From JAPOUP01 sp965199865 (GTDB taxonomy: Bacteria > Pseudomonadota > Alphaproteobacteria > Rhodobacterales > Rhodobacteraceae), in assembly GCA_965199865.1 (NCBI GenBank), contig CBDATU010000014.1, positions 310,001-374,000 on the forward strand: DNA of 64,000 bases, read 5' to 3'. The notes beneath the pieces are model-generated. The model was not told the DNA's origin. It made no database searches and saw only the letters and a program-made list of their open reading frames with translations. Below, piece by piece: positions 16,551 to 26,032 of this stretch. Every line of letters starts with the position of its first letter. Position 1 is the first letter of the stretch. The translations under genes were made by a program, and so were the position numbers.

Positions 16551-17825
16551 TCAGGTGATGGCATCGACAGCGGCGGCGATGGCTTCTTCGGTCAGTTGCA
16601 GGTCAGCATCATTCAGGGCCAGGCACGGATATAGTTTGCCCGGTGACTTGAGAATGCCGTTTTCCCGCAGAGCGGTGTTGAACGCGGAAGTTCGTTTACC
16701 GTCCGCTGTCAGAACATCTCGGTAATTCCGTACCGGCCTGTTGACGAAAACCACATCGAACAATGTCGCGTCGCCGATGATCCGATGGGGAATTCCTGCG
16801 GCGTTCAAATGTGCGGCCATCATGTCCTGGACAGTCTCGCCAATCCCGCGGAGCTTTTCATACTGCCCATCCCGACGCAGGATCTCGAGCGTCTTTAGCC
16901 CGGCGACCGAGGCAAGCGGATTTCCGGAAAGAGTGCCAAGCTGCATCAGCCATCCGGATTCTCCGACAGCGGATTTATCGAACTGCTTCATGATTTCCTT
17001 CGACGCGCCGATAGCCGCGAGCGGAAGCCCGCCGCCTATGACTTTGCCGAGCGTACATATATCGGGAATCACGCCGTAGAATTCCTGTGCGCCTCCATAG
17101 GCAAGGCGGAAGCCGGTGACGATTTCGTCGAAGACCAGCAGGATTCCCGCTTTCGTGCATTGCTCTCGCAGCGCTTCAAGGAAACCGGGATCTGGCGGAA
17201 TGATTCGCTGCAGCGGTTCGACGATGACCGCGGCGATTTCGTCGCCGTATTCAGAAACCAGCGACCTTACCGACGCGATGTCGTTGAACGGAGCGACCAG
17301 CATTTCGGCGCGCAGGGATTCCGGGATGCCGGCGCTGTCGGGCACGGCGGCGGGAAAGTTGACGAGCCGTGTGGGCGCGAGTGACATCTGCGCCTCGGCG
17401 GACATTCCGTGATATCCGCCTTCGAACTTCAGGATCCTGTTCCGGCCCGTGACCGCGCGTGCCAGACGCATCGCGTACATGTCCGCTTCGCTTCCGGACG
17501 TGACGAAGCGAACCTGTTCGACGCAGGGAGCGGCTCGTACGATTTCCTCAGCCAGTTCAATGCCTGCAGCATTGTTGGTGAAAAAGGTCTGTCCCTTGGG
17601 GAGCTGCTCCAGAACCGCTTCCAGTACCTCCGGGTGGCTGTGCCCAAGGAGCATCGGCCCCGAACCGATCAGGTAGTCGACATATTCCTTGCCGGTTTCG
17701 TCCCGGACACAGGAACCTAGGCCGTCGCGAATCACGATTCCGGGATCGAAGTTTCCGAATCCGCCACCGGGCAGAACCTCGTGCGCGCGGGCGACCCATT
17801 CATCCTGAGCATTGATTCTCTGCAT
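16551..17825 (-). CDS. Class III PLP aminotransferase, glutamate-1-semialdehyde-aminomutase-like
   Basis: A 424-residue aminotransferase of fold type I. Visible motifs are LPGGGFGNFDPGIVI at the N-terminus, FVTSGSEADMYAMRLARA (the GSEA phosphate-binding loop), KFEGGYHG, LVFDEIVTGFRLAYGG with the PLP-ring Asp, and DICTLGKVIGGGLPLAAIG with the Schiff-base Lys. It resembles HemL but the surrounding genes are catabolic, so a role as a substrate transaminase linked to the TRAP import system is more likely than tetrapyrrole synthesis. It is convergent with dctM. ATG 17825 gives the normal family N-terminus. Confidence 0.87.
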   Translation of the reverse strand: MQRINAQDEWVARAHEVLPGGGFGNFDPGIVIRDGLGSCVRDETGKEYVDYLIGSGPMLLGHSHPEVLEAVLEQLPKGQTFFTNNAAGIELAEEIVRAAPCVEQVRFVTSGSEADMYAMRLARAVTGRNRILKFEGGYHGMSAEAQMSLAPTRLVNFPAAVPDSAGIPESLRAEMLVAPFNDIASVRSLVSEYGDEIAAVIVEPLQRIIPPDPGFLEALREQCTKAGILLVFDEIVTGFRLAYGGAQEFYGVIPDICTLGKVIGGGLPLAAIGASKEIMKQFDKSAVGESGWLMQLGTLSGNPLASVAGLKTLEILRRDGQYEKLRGIGETVQDMMAAHLNAAGIPHRIIGDATLFDVVFVNRPVRNYRDVLTADGKRTSAFNTALRENGILKSPGKLYPCLALNDADLQLTEEAIAAAVDAIT

Positions 17826-18180
17826 TGGCTGGCCTTTCCATTGGGATCAGACTGCGAAGCGCTTTCATGTAGCTTCCACATACGTTTTCGCGCTTCCCGG
17901 GCGAGACGATCATCGGTTCCGCACGAAGGGTGGTTTGGTTCCCGTATCCGTCTGGCTATCATGTGCGCAAGGACTGGTTCCAGACAGACTGTGCCAAACG
18001 CCAGATTCCATACTGGAATTAATGCGAATGCATGTCCAAGGCTGCCACTCACCGGCAGCTGCTGCACTCCAGAACGGCACGGGTAATTGAGCAGCGCAAT
18101 TCACGATCTGAGGAGACATTGGTGCTGACCATTTCGTTCTGGACGTAGTATCTCTGATCAAGTCGACGTGGCCAGAATCG
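17826..18180. other. Intergenic stretch with no recognised feature
   Basis: About 350 bp between the aminotransferase start and the dead transposase. It should contain the aminotransferase promoter. I see no RNA gene, clear hairpin or protein-like frame. Confidence 0.4.
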
Positions 18181-19130
18181 GAAGCGCCCATTGATCTGCG
18201 CCGGGTGATGGTACGCCCGACCTGGGGCGTCCAGGAGCACCGGCGCTAGGACGGGCTGGTGAAGGAGCACCACTACGTGTCGTTTCGCGGCCTGTTCGGC
18301 AAGGCGCTGCGTCATGTCGCCGTGCATGAGGGTAGCTGGCTGGTGCTGATCGGCTGGCAGTCCGGGGGCTCAGGCCGTCGGCACGTGACCGCTGGATCGG
18401 ATGGTCGGCGGAACGGCAGTTCGCGCGTCTGCATCTGATAGCCAACAACGCCCGTTTCGTCATGCTGATGCGGATGCCGAACCTGGCATCGCGGGTTCTG
18501 GGGCTGAGCCTGAGGCGGCTGTCCTCGGATATGGAGGTGGTGCACGGCTATCCGGTCCTGCTGGCCGAGACATTCGTCGATCCGGCATGATTCACCGGCA
18601 ACTGCTACCGGGCCTCGAACTGGCGTTCGCTGGATCACACACGCGGCTTTGCCCGTGCTCCTAGCAGTGTGGCCGGTGGCTGCATCATAGTCAACCCAAG
18701 GGAATCTTCGTTTACGAACTGGGAGTTGGTGGGCGCGAGGCGTTGGCCCGCGACGAGACTCCAGCGCACTGGAACGCCTCACGGCCCGGCGAGGCGATGG
18801 AGGCTGCTGGTCTACGCAGCCTGTTCCGGTTTCTCGAAGAGGTTCCTGAGTGCCGCCATGCCAGGGGCAGGCGATACGGGCCTGCGCCTCTACTGGCGCT
18901 TGTCGTCGCCACCTGCCTCGCTGGCCATCGCGGCGTAACCGCATTCGCCCGGTTCGCCTCCCTGCTTTCCGAGGAGCAGCTCAGGGCGGTGGGTGCTTTC
19001 TGGAGCCCTTCCAGGCGGTGCTACGCCGCGCCGACGGTCAAAACCTTCCACAACGTCTTCGTCTCCCTACCGCCGGACACGCTGGACCTTGCCATTGCCC
19101 GTTGGGCCAACCAGCATGATAGCGCCACTG
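18181..19130 (+). pseudogene. Dead transposase: DruA-like (DUF4338) domain followed by an ISAs1-type N-terminal domain
   Basis: Stitching three frames together recovers one ancestral protein. From 18187: DLRRVMVRPTWGVQEHRR, an amber stop, GLVKEHHYVSFRGLFGKALRH; then, after a frameshift near 18375, ARDRWIGWSAERQFARLHLI, NNARFVMLMRMPNLASRVLG, VLLAETFVDPA followed by TGA at 18588, TGNCYRASNWRSL; then, after a frameshift near 18690, IFVYELG and ARDETPAHW. This is the DUF4338/DruA module. It runs into LRSLFRFLEEVPECRHARGR and GHRGVTAFARFASLL, the ISAs1-family N-terminal domain, ending near 19130. The catalytic DDE domain is missing. At least two stops and two frameshifts make it inert. Confidence 0.72.
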
Positions 19131-19159
19131 TGTCAGTTGCCATGGACCTGAGCCATAAA

Positions 19160-19754
19160 TGTTGACCTGCTGAATTCATCGGTGTTCAGCAACGCCAGAG
19201 ACCTGGTTTCCTCCACCGTCTCCACCAGTTGCAGACCGACCCCGTCGAGATTCGCGAACCCTCCCTTGAAGTTAATGTCCTGGAAATTGGGCACTGTCTC
19301 GCACAAGGCAGATGGGACCGAACCGGCACAGAATGGAACAGCCTGCGACAGGCAACTGCGCCGTCCGGCACTTTTCGAATACAGGATTGTGCAGCCTGTC
19401 CGGCATCGACATGATCAACGGACCGGAAACTTCAGCCCACCATTCAGATCGTCGCCAAACAGCGGGCAAGTCGTGCATGAGCCGTTTTTGTTGCTGGATA
19501 AAAACTTTCTGGGCGACAACTCCGGGGCGCGTACGAAGGCCGTGCGACAGAGGGTCTTGGAAATCAAGGGCCGGGATCGCTGTGCCCGTCAACCCACCCA
19601 TCGCCGAATGTTCTCCGTATTTTCATATTGGACTACCCCGACGTAGCCATATTTCACGCGGCATATGGCTTCCTCAGGTTGGGATTGACCGAAGTCAAGC
19701 GTGGATTGTAAGGAAAGGCAGGATTCTTGCAGACATTACCTACCAGCCCCGAGT
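19160..19754. other. Stretch with no supported gene
   Basis: About 600 bp between the transposase ruin and the HEPN-like gene. Overlapping open frames of 60-175 codons exist on both strands but none has a ribosome-binding site, family motif or balanced composition. It is probably decayed sequence. Confidence 0.4.
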
Positions 19755-20324
19755 CTATCGACGCGCCAATTCCACAAGCTTTGGGCTCCTTTGCGTGATT
19801 TCGATAGATTTCGCAGGACAATACTTCCAAGTACGATAACGAGAATATTGCAGAATTGACGCACAATGGTGGATTATCTCCAAAATATAGTCGTCCGGAA
19901 TTTCTTCAGGAAACTGCAGCAAATCCTGTGTTGACTCTCGATACCTAAGTTTAGCACTAAATAAATGTTTATTTATGTCGTTTAGTGTTTCTAAAATTAG
20001 GTCAGAGTTGCCGTCAGGTGCAAGTAAGGGGCCCAGTTTGTCACGATCTTCTCCACATAATTTTCTCCACAAGGTTCTTAGATCATGACTTGCGGGGTAT
20101 TCCTTCTGCGAACTTGACAATGCAATTAGGGCTTTGAAGCCCAGTTCAAGTGAAAATCCCAGGCAATGAAATATTACTATCAACCGCTCCTTTTTCAGTA
20201 AAGCGGGAGTGGCGCGGTAATCAGGGTCATGTATACGATTTTGCAAACATAAGGCAGATTCTACATACGCAAATGCCTGAAGGACCATTTTCTCGGGATC
20301 CCCGTAGGTTCGTCTCTTCACCAT
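19755..20324 (-). CDS. HEPN-like hypothetical protein
   Basis: A predicted protein of 189 residues. The start at ATG 20324 is supported by AAGGAGG six bases upstream; the open frame extends 16 codons further but without a site. The middle (FHCLGFSLELGFKALIALSS...SHDLRTLWRKLC) has the arrangement typical of HEPN-like helical proteins, in which a long amphipathic helix ending in ELxxKALL is followed by a conserved H-D-L. It lacks an obvious RxxxxH nuclease motif. It is AT-richer than its neighbours, suggesting acquisition. The function is unknown; toxin-antitoxin or defence-related roles are possible. Confidence 0.5.
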   Translation of the reverse strand: MVKRRTYGDPEKMVLQAFAYVESALCLQNRIHDPDYRATPALLKKERLIVIFHCLGFSLELGFKALIALSSSQKEYPASHDLRTLWRKLCGEDRDKLGPLLAPDGNSDLILETLNDINKHLFSAKLRYRESTQDLLQFPEEIPDDYILEIIHHCASILQYSRYRTWKYCPAKSIEITQRSPKLVELARR

Positions 20325-20765
20325 CTTTTCCTCCTTCTCCCGATAGCACCACCCGCTTCCTGCGCATGTCAATTAGAATTAGTTGACATCACAGGTATCC
20401 ACTGTCATCAGATTCGCATGTTGGCCGGGATGCGTCAATTCAGCGGGTTGTGTAAGTACACTGCGATGGGTCCGTGCCATCGACTGCAACTGTTTTCGAA
20501 CTGGAATCATGATCCTGATCCTTACGAGCCATTGTTATCCGAATTCTCTTGGCAGAAAACCTAGATTTGCCATGGCCACGCGGAAGTCGTCCCCTACGGC
20601 ACAGCAGTCGGAATGGATCGCCTTCGCATCCCATTCGCCTCTCCTCCCGAATACATGCCGATCCGGCACATCTGCAAGACCAAGGATTCTTGTTAGGCTG
20701 GAAAGAAATGACGGAACGCGGGAATGTCTCAACACGTTCGGATAGTGTGCTGTCAACTCCACCGG

Positions 20766-21185
20766 GACGATGCTGTTGACCGCCATGTCGGGACAATGGC
20801 GATAGATCTCGGACAGAAGTTGTTCGATGCGAACGGACAGAACTCATCAAGCAGCGTCCTCTATGTACTGGCGTGCTTCCATTGATACTTCAGTCAGTGC
20901 TTCCATTCCGTCTTCATGCCCTGACTGCGTCAGTGCATGGGCATAACTGGAGCCAGTGCGTCGAACGAGAACCTTCCCGTCACCGCTCAGTGCATCAAGC
21001 TCTTCGAATACCGCCTTGTCAAACGGTCCACAAAGATTTGGCTGAAACTCGAAGTGAGGACTATCGACATGGGCCGCGGCTTCCTTGTCAATCAGGAAAA
21101 GCAGCTTTTGGATCCGCACTGGGTCAAAGCTGGTTCCACGACCATTGGCAGATATGGCCATCATGACGAACTGTGAACGTAACAC
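20766..21185 (-). pseudogene. Panacea-like (DUF4065-type) protein truncated by twin TGA codons
   Basis: From a GTG at 21185 the frame reads MLRSQFVMMAISANG, FDPVRIQKLLFLIDKEAA, FQPNLCGPFDKAVFEELDAL, the N-terminal body of the Panacea-like antitoxin/regulator family. It stops at YIEDAA followed by two consecutive TGA codons (20844-20849). The same frame continues beyond them with VLSVRIEQLLSEIYRHCPDM and AVNSIV, which is how the C-terminus of such proteins reads (normally preceded by Arg-Trp). The lesion is explained by CGA to TGA and TGG to TGA changes. The 112-residue fragment could still be made. No toxin partner was recognised. Confidence 0.55.
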
Positions 21186-21385
21186 AAGAATCTCCTAAGC
21201 TTCGACGCTGCCGCCGGAGCGACAGCCATGCCGGCCAAGCCATGAGTGGGACAACCGTCCGGTCCATGCCATCATGCTTCCATAGTGAAGAAAGTGCAAG
21301 TCTGTCGGTGCCGGTCCAGCAGCGCCTCGACTTTGCTCGGCCTGATAATCAGGTCATGGTCAGTGGCATGGTGAGCCCATTGCGA

Positions 21386-21698
21386 CTATTTGAACGTATT
21401 CGAAAAGTCTCTGATTTCTTGCGGTAATGTGACATTGACCGCCGCGCTGCAAGCGTTCCTGGCTGCACCATGCCCAAGACCACGGTAGACTTCGACCCAA
21501 GCCTTGTTGGGCCGCTTGGCCATTTGTCTTTCCGAACAAAGCATCCGCGCAGGTTTTCGCCAGTGCGTGAATGACAGCGTAGTAGGCTGCGCTCACCGCA
21601 CGCCGCAGATCTGCTTGGCGTGGTTTTCTACGACCGTTGGTGGGGCGAAGGGTTTTCGCCGAAGCAATCAGCCCCTTTGCCAATGTGATGTCAGGCAT
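21386..21698 (-). pseudogene. Frameshifted HEPN-like gene
   Basis: ATG 21698 opens a frame reading MPDITLAKGLIASAKTL, then RQADLRRAVSAAYYAVIHAL, a HEPN-type helix with the common RRAVSxAYYAxFH pattern, to ADALFGK. After a shift near 21540 the natural continuation is in another frame: MAKRPNKAWVEVYRGLGHGA, ARNACSAAVN, LPQEIRDFSNTFK, then a stop at 21386. The unshifted frame gives a nonsense tail instead. One indel therefore separates two halves of a recognisable small protein. Its start overlaps the stop of the next gene by 8 nt, so the two formed a pair. Confidence 0.55.
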
Positions 21699-21891
21699 GC
21701 GCTTCCATCGGGCGAATTACGGGAAACACTCCGTCGAGTTCTTCACCCATTTCATTCCTGACGAGGCCCGTGAGGCCAAAGAATCTGCCTGAAAAGTCAC
21801 GGACCGTGGTGTTCCTGTCAAAATATACGTGGATAAGCAGGATATCCTCGCCGTATTCATCAACTGACGGTTCCATCTCGACATGCCGCAC
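21691..21891 (-). CDS. Small hypothetical partner of the HEPN-like gene
   Basis: At least 66 codons from a GTG at 21891; the same frame stays open upstream to about 21953 (SEERRRAVEQVIRDRFVDK) but has no ATG, so the true start may be lost. The sequence VEMEPSVDEYGEDILLIHVY followed by NTTVRDFSGRFFGLTGLVR looks like a genuine small alpha/beta protein. I cannot name the family with certainty. The overlap with the HEPN-like gene suggests a two-gene toxin-antitoxin-like module, now broken. Confidence 0.4.
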   Translation of the reverse strand: MRHVEMEPSVDEYGEDILLIHVYFDRNTTVRDFSGRFFGLTGLVRNEMGEELDGVFPVIRPMEAHA

Positions 21892-22217
21892 CTTGTCGAC
21901 AAATCGGTCCCGAATGACCTGCTCAACAGCCCTGCGACGTTCCTCCGAGAGTCACATGTCTCCGCCTTGATTTATTCTTCGCTGATAAGGACGTTACGAC
22001 CAGGATGGGGTCTTCGTAACGAAAGTGAAGGCCACGGGATTTCTGCCGAAGGCCGATCAAGGGCTCACGGCCGTCCTCGATCTATTGTTGCACGCTACCC
22101 GCCTGAAGCCCGTCGCGCACCCTTCCCAAGGCACACCACCAATCACCATAGACCTACCGCACTGCTCCGACTCTACAGTGAGGGGCGAGATTGTAACAGG
22201 GCATTTCAGAGTCTCCG

Positions 22218-23424
22218 TAGGGGTATCGCATGAATTTCATGCCCCGAGAATCTGGAGCAGGAAACCGTCGTCCCAGCCCGCGATTTTCCTCATCACCCGT
22301 ATGGATTCGCGCTTCTTCGCCCGGTGGGCAGGTTCATCGCCATGTGCTTCATGACCGCGAAGCTGTTCGGTGCCCCGTCCTTCCTTACCCGGCTGTCATC
22401 GTCCCGGAAGGTCACGGCCGGCACCCAGTGCAGCCGGTTCCCATTCCCCAGTGCGAGCGCACCGCATACGCGAACCGCCCGGCGTCGAGAGGCGGGGACG
22501 GGATGAAAAACCGTGTCTCCACCGTGGTCTTTCCACCGGTCTCGCGGGTGGAAACCACCCGCCCGATGCTGGCCAGACCATCCCAGCCCGGATGGCGCTC
22601 GCGCAGCCAGCCGATGTCCGCGCACTGGCTATACTCACGCGTCCCGTCCGGCCCCTGTCCCCGTCAACCGTCCGGTAACGCCCGCCATTTTCGTGCTCCC
22701 GCTCCCCGGACCACACCATCACGTCCCCGTGAAGGGTGCCCTGGTTCGCCTCGGCGCAAGCGTGTAGTCCGCCCCCCGGTCGCGGATTTTCTCCGCGATG
22801 GCGCGCTGGCACCCCATGGCGTCGATCGTGACGATCGCTCCCTTCAGCTGGAGCAGCTCCAGCAGCTCCGGGATGTCCCTTATCCCGTTGCCTTTGCTCG
22901 CGCCGGGCCGCTGCCCCAGGACCAGGCGCTGGCTGTCGCACCAGGCGGAGATCATGTGCACGGGCGTCACTCCGCCGGCCTTCGAGCCCCGCATGGTCTT
23001 TCCATCCACCGCGACGGTGCGGCCGCCGAGGTCTCCGACGGCCTCCGCCGCCCACTGCGCGAAGGCCTCGCCGAACGCCTCCGGATCGAGCGCCCGGAAC
23101 ACCGTCGACAGGGTGTCGTGGGACGGGGTGCCATTGGCGAAATCGGACAGCCGGCGCAGGAATTCCAGCTTCCGCCTGCCGTATTCGGCGATGTCGGTGA
23201 GACTTTCGCACCCGGATATCACCCCGACGGGACACAGTAAAAGGATCTCATGAAGCGGATACACGACCTTCGACTGCTGCCGGGGATCCTCGAGGTCTGC
23301 CATAACAGACTGGAACGACGTTGTTTTTTTTATGGTACTGCTCTCTGGTTCGTTCTGTTTTGCGACCTTGAACCAGAAAGCCGCTGTCCGCGCAACCACG
23401 CCTACCATTCATGCGATACCCCTG
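22218..23424 (-). mobile_element. ISAs1-family insertion sequence with intact ends
   Basis: The element is 1,207 bp. Its ends carry a perfect 17-bp inverted repeat (AGGGGTATCGCATGAAT at 22219-22235; complement at 23407-23423), and it is bounded by a perfect 10-bp direct repeat AGAGTCTCCG (22208-22217 and 23425-23434). A 10-bp duplication is within the range known for the ISAs1 family. The ends look recent, yet the transposase inside is frameshifted, so this copy can only move if a transposase is supplied in trans. Confidence 0.9.
22230..23408 (-). pseudogene. Frameshifted ISAs1-family transposase
   Basis: From about 23303 the frame reads MADLEDPRQQSKVVYPLHEI, GRRKLEFLRRL, PSHDTLSTVFRALDP, then the DDE core VAVDGKTMRGSKAGG and AIVTIDAMGCQRAIAEKI. 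A one-base deletion near 22755 turns the expected TLALKANQGTLHGDV into another frame; further shifts follow, with DIGWLRERHPGW, ASIGRVVSTRETGGKT, RFAYAVRSHWG and a final KDGAPNSFAVMKHMA region spread over three frames. The protein is therefore inactive although nearly complete in length. Confidence 0.85.
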
Positions 23425-23434
23425 AGAGTCTCCG

Positions 23435-24410
23435 TCGTCCGCACTTCCCGCGCGTCAAAATGCGTTCTTTGCCGACAACCATGGTAATCGCCTGCTTGCC
23501 ATGCTGATTGCGCTTAGTCTCAACGGGCGCACATCGAGGCGCCACCCTCGGCATCTAGTGCGGTGTGTGTCGGCCGCTTCTGCGGCGACGAGATGCACTG
23601 ACGTGATAGGCACTATCTCGGCGAACGTGCATGGAAATTCTGGAGACAGTCACTCAGGTCATGCTCTGCCTTCGCCATGGCTGGATGGCCTGTGCGATGC
23701 CCGATGTCGATTCCGTCTCGTTCCACCAGTCCTGGAACACTACCGTTTGGCTGTCAGGCTTCATCTCCGGTTCAGAGATGCGCACCCTCGTAGGCAAAAG
23801 GCTGGCATCGTTGGCCGCCAATGCTTCAACGACCTCCAGAGCGGGAAGCAGGTCAGCGAAACTTCCGAGACTTTCAGGCAGCAACCGTTTGAAGACGCTT
23901 TGGTCTTCACCGTTGGTCAGTCACAGCGCTTGACTTTCAAGCTGTCTCGACGGTGATTTCTAATTTGTGTTTAGGAATCAATGTGTTGAGGTTCGAATTG
24001 AAGAAGCAGGTTTCTTGATCCATTTTTGATCCTGATCGCCGCTTCAGGTCCAATGTCGCTAGAATAGCTATCTCACAGACTATATTTTGGAAAAATAAAC
24101 GATCACCCTACCACATTTTGACGGCTTCGTTCTTGATTGGTTCTTGACTGGACCATTGTTCACATTTCGCCGAAACATGGCGGCGTTCCTTCATGCAATG
24201 CAACAGTGGTCCTGATCATCATTTCGTCCTATCGAGCAGGATCTGGATGATGATGGATGAGGGGAAGGATGACCTGTTTCTCAGGGCGGGTAACAGTCAC
24301 GCCCGGTCCAATCGAGGTGCCGGACCCGGCTTCATTGCCTTTGAGCTGATGGATTTGGTGAAGCGCCGGATAGCGTGCGGAAAGGAAGGTCACAACGCGG
24401 CTGGAGAAGG
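23435..24410. other. Long stretch with no recognised gene
   Basis: Nearly 1 kb between the ISAs1 element and the ferric-reductase-like gene. A minus-strand frame at 23654-23884 reads protein-like (LGSFADLLPALEVVEALAAN) but matches nothing I know and has no ribosome-binding site. 23960-24190 is AT-rich (runs such as ATATTTTGG, AAAAATAAACG), unlike the rest of the window. The region is probably decayed or acquired DNA. Confidence 0.4.
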
Positions 24411-25010
24411 TCAATTTCGGGTGCGAGGTTTCCAGAGTCGGAGGTTGATCACCGCCTTTGCCGTCACTATGAGCGCTAGGGCACAAAGCGCTATTTTCGA
24501 AATCGTCTCCATGGTGCCTTCAATGAGTAGCGCGTGTACAATTGTGCCTGACACGGCCATGATTGCCAGCCCCATGTGCCATCTCTGCCAGATCGGGACC
24601 CTGAGCTGCAATCGCCTACGCAAGGCTGCGAGCGCCCCTGTGGCAAAGAGCACCCACATCGCCATGACACCCCAGAACGAAAACGGGGTGGGGGAAGTGA
24701 ATGTGAGCGCATCGATCACATCGGGTGGGCTCGTGATCCAGAGGCCTGCAACATGTACCGCAACAGCGGCAATGAGACTCCCACCAATCCATCTATGGGC
24801 GCGGCGCGCCTGAAGTGGTGAGAGGCCAGGAAGTAACTGTGCCGCCAGCAGCGGTTGAAGCACCATTAGAGCCAGCCCGACAATCCCTGCAAATCCCGCG
24901 ACAATGTAGACCGGCTGTCGCCATTGGAGATATGGGCTGAAGGCCGCTGCGATGACGGGCGTGATGAGAGCCGCAGTGAGGCCAGCCCAGATCATCGCAC
25001 TGCGACGCAT
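24411..25010 (-). CDS. Ferric-reductase-like transmembrane protein
   Basis: A 199-residue membrane protein with six hydrophobic segments. The pattern LSPLQARRAHRWIGGSLIAAVAVHVAG and IWQRWHMGLAIMAVSGTIVHALL places two His-containing helices about 70 residues apart, as in the ferric reductase/YedZ-like di-haem cytochrome b domain. It should bind haem in the inner membrane and pass electrons to or from a periplasmic partner. The Tat-exported protein encoded 16 bp upstream in the same direction is the likely partner. Confidence 0.78.
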   Translation of the reverse strand: MRRSAMIWAGLTAALITPVIAAAFSPYLQWRQPVYIVAGFAGIVGLALMVLQPLLAAQLLPGLSPLQARRAHRWIGGSLIAAVAVHVAGLWITSPPDVIDALTFTSPTPFSFWGVMAMWVLFATGALAALRRRLQLRVPIWQRWHMGLAIMAVSGTIVHALLIEGTMETISKIALCALALIVTAKAVINLRLWKPRTRN

Positions 25011-25026
25011 GGCTGGGACCTACCCG

Positions 25027-25515
25027 TCAGGCGGGCTCCAGTACGAAATGCGCCTCCAGGCTGGTGTCTCTGGGACTGTCCATGAGTGGGCGCAGGAAGA
25101 CGGTTTTGAACGTGCCGCTATCATAAGCGAGGTGGCCATGCGCCTGACCGAATGCGGGAACGATCTGCGGCATCTCCAGGCGGAACACCCCATTGGCATC
25201 GGTCAAAGTGGCACCGTGGCTTTTCGCCTCCCGCTCATGCCCTTCGGTTGTATGCGCCCAGATCTGGATGCGCTGCCCTTCGAGTGGCGCGCCATCACCA
25301 GCGCGGCGGACGGTACCCGTCATCCAGAAACCACCGCCTCCGATCCTGTCCACGATGGGTGCGCCGGGGTGATAGTTGTTGGCCCCACCACGCATCGACC
25401 TTGTCGGGGCGAGGCTCCGGGCCCGTGCTGGCGCGATGAGCCCGGTTGCTGCCGCGGCCAGGCCCACGGTGCTCACTGTGAGGAAGGTGCGGCGGTTAGC
25501 TGGGAAAGATGGCAT
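25027..25515 (-). CDS. Tat-exported intradiol-dioxygenase-like protein
   Basis: A 162-residue protein starting with a twin-arginine signal (NRRTFLTVSTVGLAAAATG, cleavage near ARARS). The mature part FWMTGTVRRAGDGAPLEGQRIQIWAHT, then GATLTDANGVFRLEMP and QAHGHLAYD, resembles the beta-sandwich of intradiol ring-cleavage dioxygenases (protocatechuate 3,4-dioxygenase beta type), including candidate His/Tyr ligands (HGHLAY). It is shorter than true dioxygenases, so it may be a non-catalytic relative. It precedes the ferric-reductase-like gene by 16 bp and the pair probably forms a periplasmic redox unit. Confidence 0.7.
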   Translation of the reverse strand: MPSFPANRRTFLTVSTVGLAAAATGLIAPARARSLAPTRSMRGGANNYHPGAPIVDRIGGGGFWMTGTVRRAGDGAPLEGQRIQIWAHTTEGHEREAKSHGATLTDANGVFRLEMPQIVPAFGQAHGHLAYDSGTFKTVFLRPLMDSPRDTSLEAHFVLEPA

Positions 25516-26032
25516 TGTCTCGTCTCCTCTCGATTGCGAAGGGGGCGGATCAGTTCGTTGTTATCCTAACTTAGTGCCAATGTGATGCATTCCCAAGGCA
25601 GAACGGCACTTAACAATTGCGTGACACGAGCGTGCCTTCCGAACATAGGGTCAGTGCGTCAGCCGCTAGTGAGCGGCGACTTACGTACCGATTGCCAGCG
25701 AAGCATCTTTCTCGGCGAGTTCTGTGGAAGGTTGCGCTGTGGACTGGACGAGTCGGCCGCTATCGGGAGCACGTTCAACGTTTCGCGGCCCGAGTAGACA
25801 AACTAATGGCTCTGGAGGCAGGACGTGAATGCGGTCGTCGCTACACCCGCATCTCGACAGATCAAAAGCCGGTCTCGGCCGCACTGGCACGGGCTGTTGA
25901 TTGTAAGCTGTTCGGGAGTGCGTTACAGAAACGCGCAGGCAATGCGGTGACGGAACAGGCTTGAAGCAGCGTTCTCCGGCTAAGTTCTGATGGGCGGCAA
26001 AGCGGAGTTGAATCAGATCAGAAGAGCAGTGC
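25516..26032. other. Gene-free boundary before the restriction locus
   Basis: About 515 bp. Short frames on the plus strand (for example the end LFGSALQKRAGNAVTEQA) do not look functional. The hsd promoter should be here; I could not pick a convincing one. It marks the left edge of the defence island. Confidence 0.4.

Noticed and set aside
23985..24005. GAGGTTCGAATTG, resembling a tRNA T-loop
   Set aside because: No acceptor, D or anticodon stem can be built around it; no tRNA gene was found in the window.
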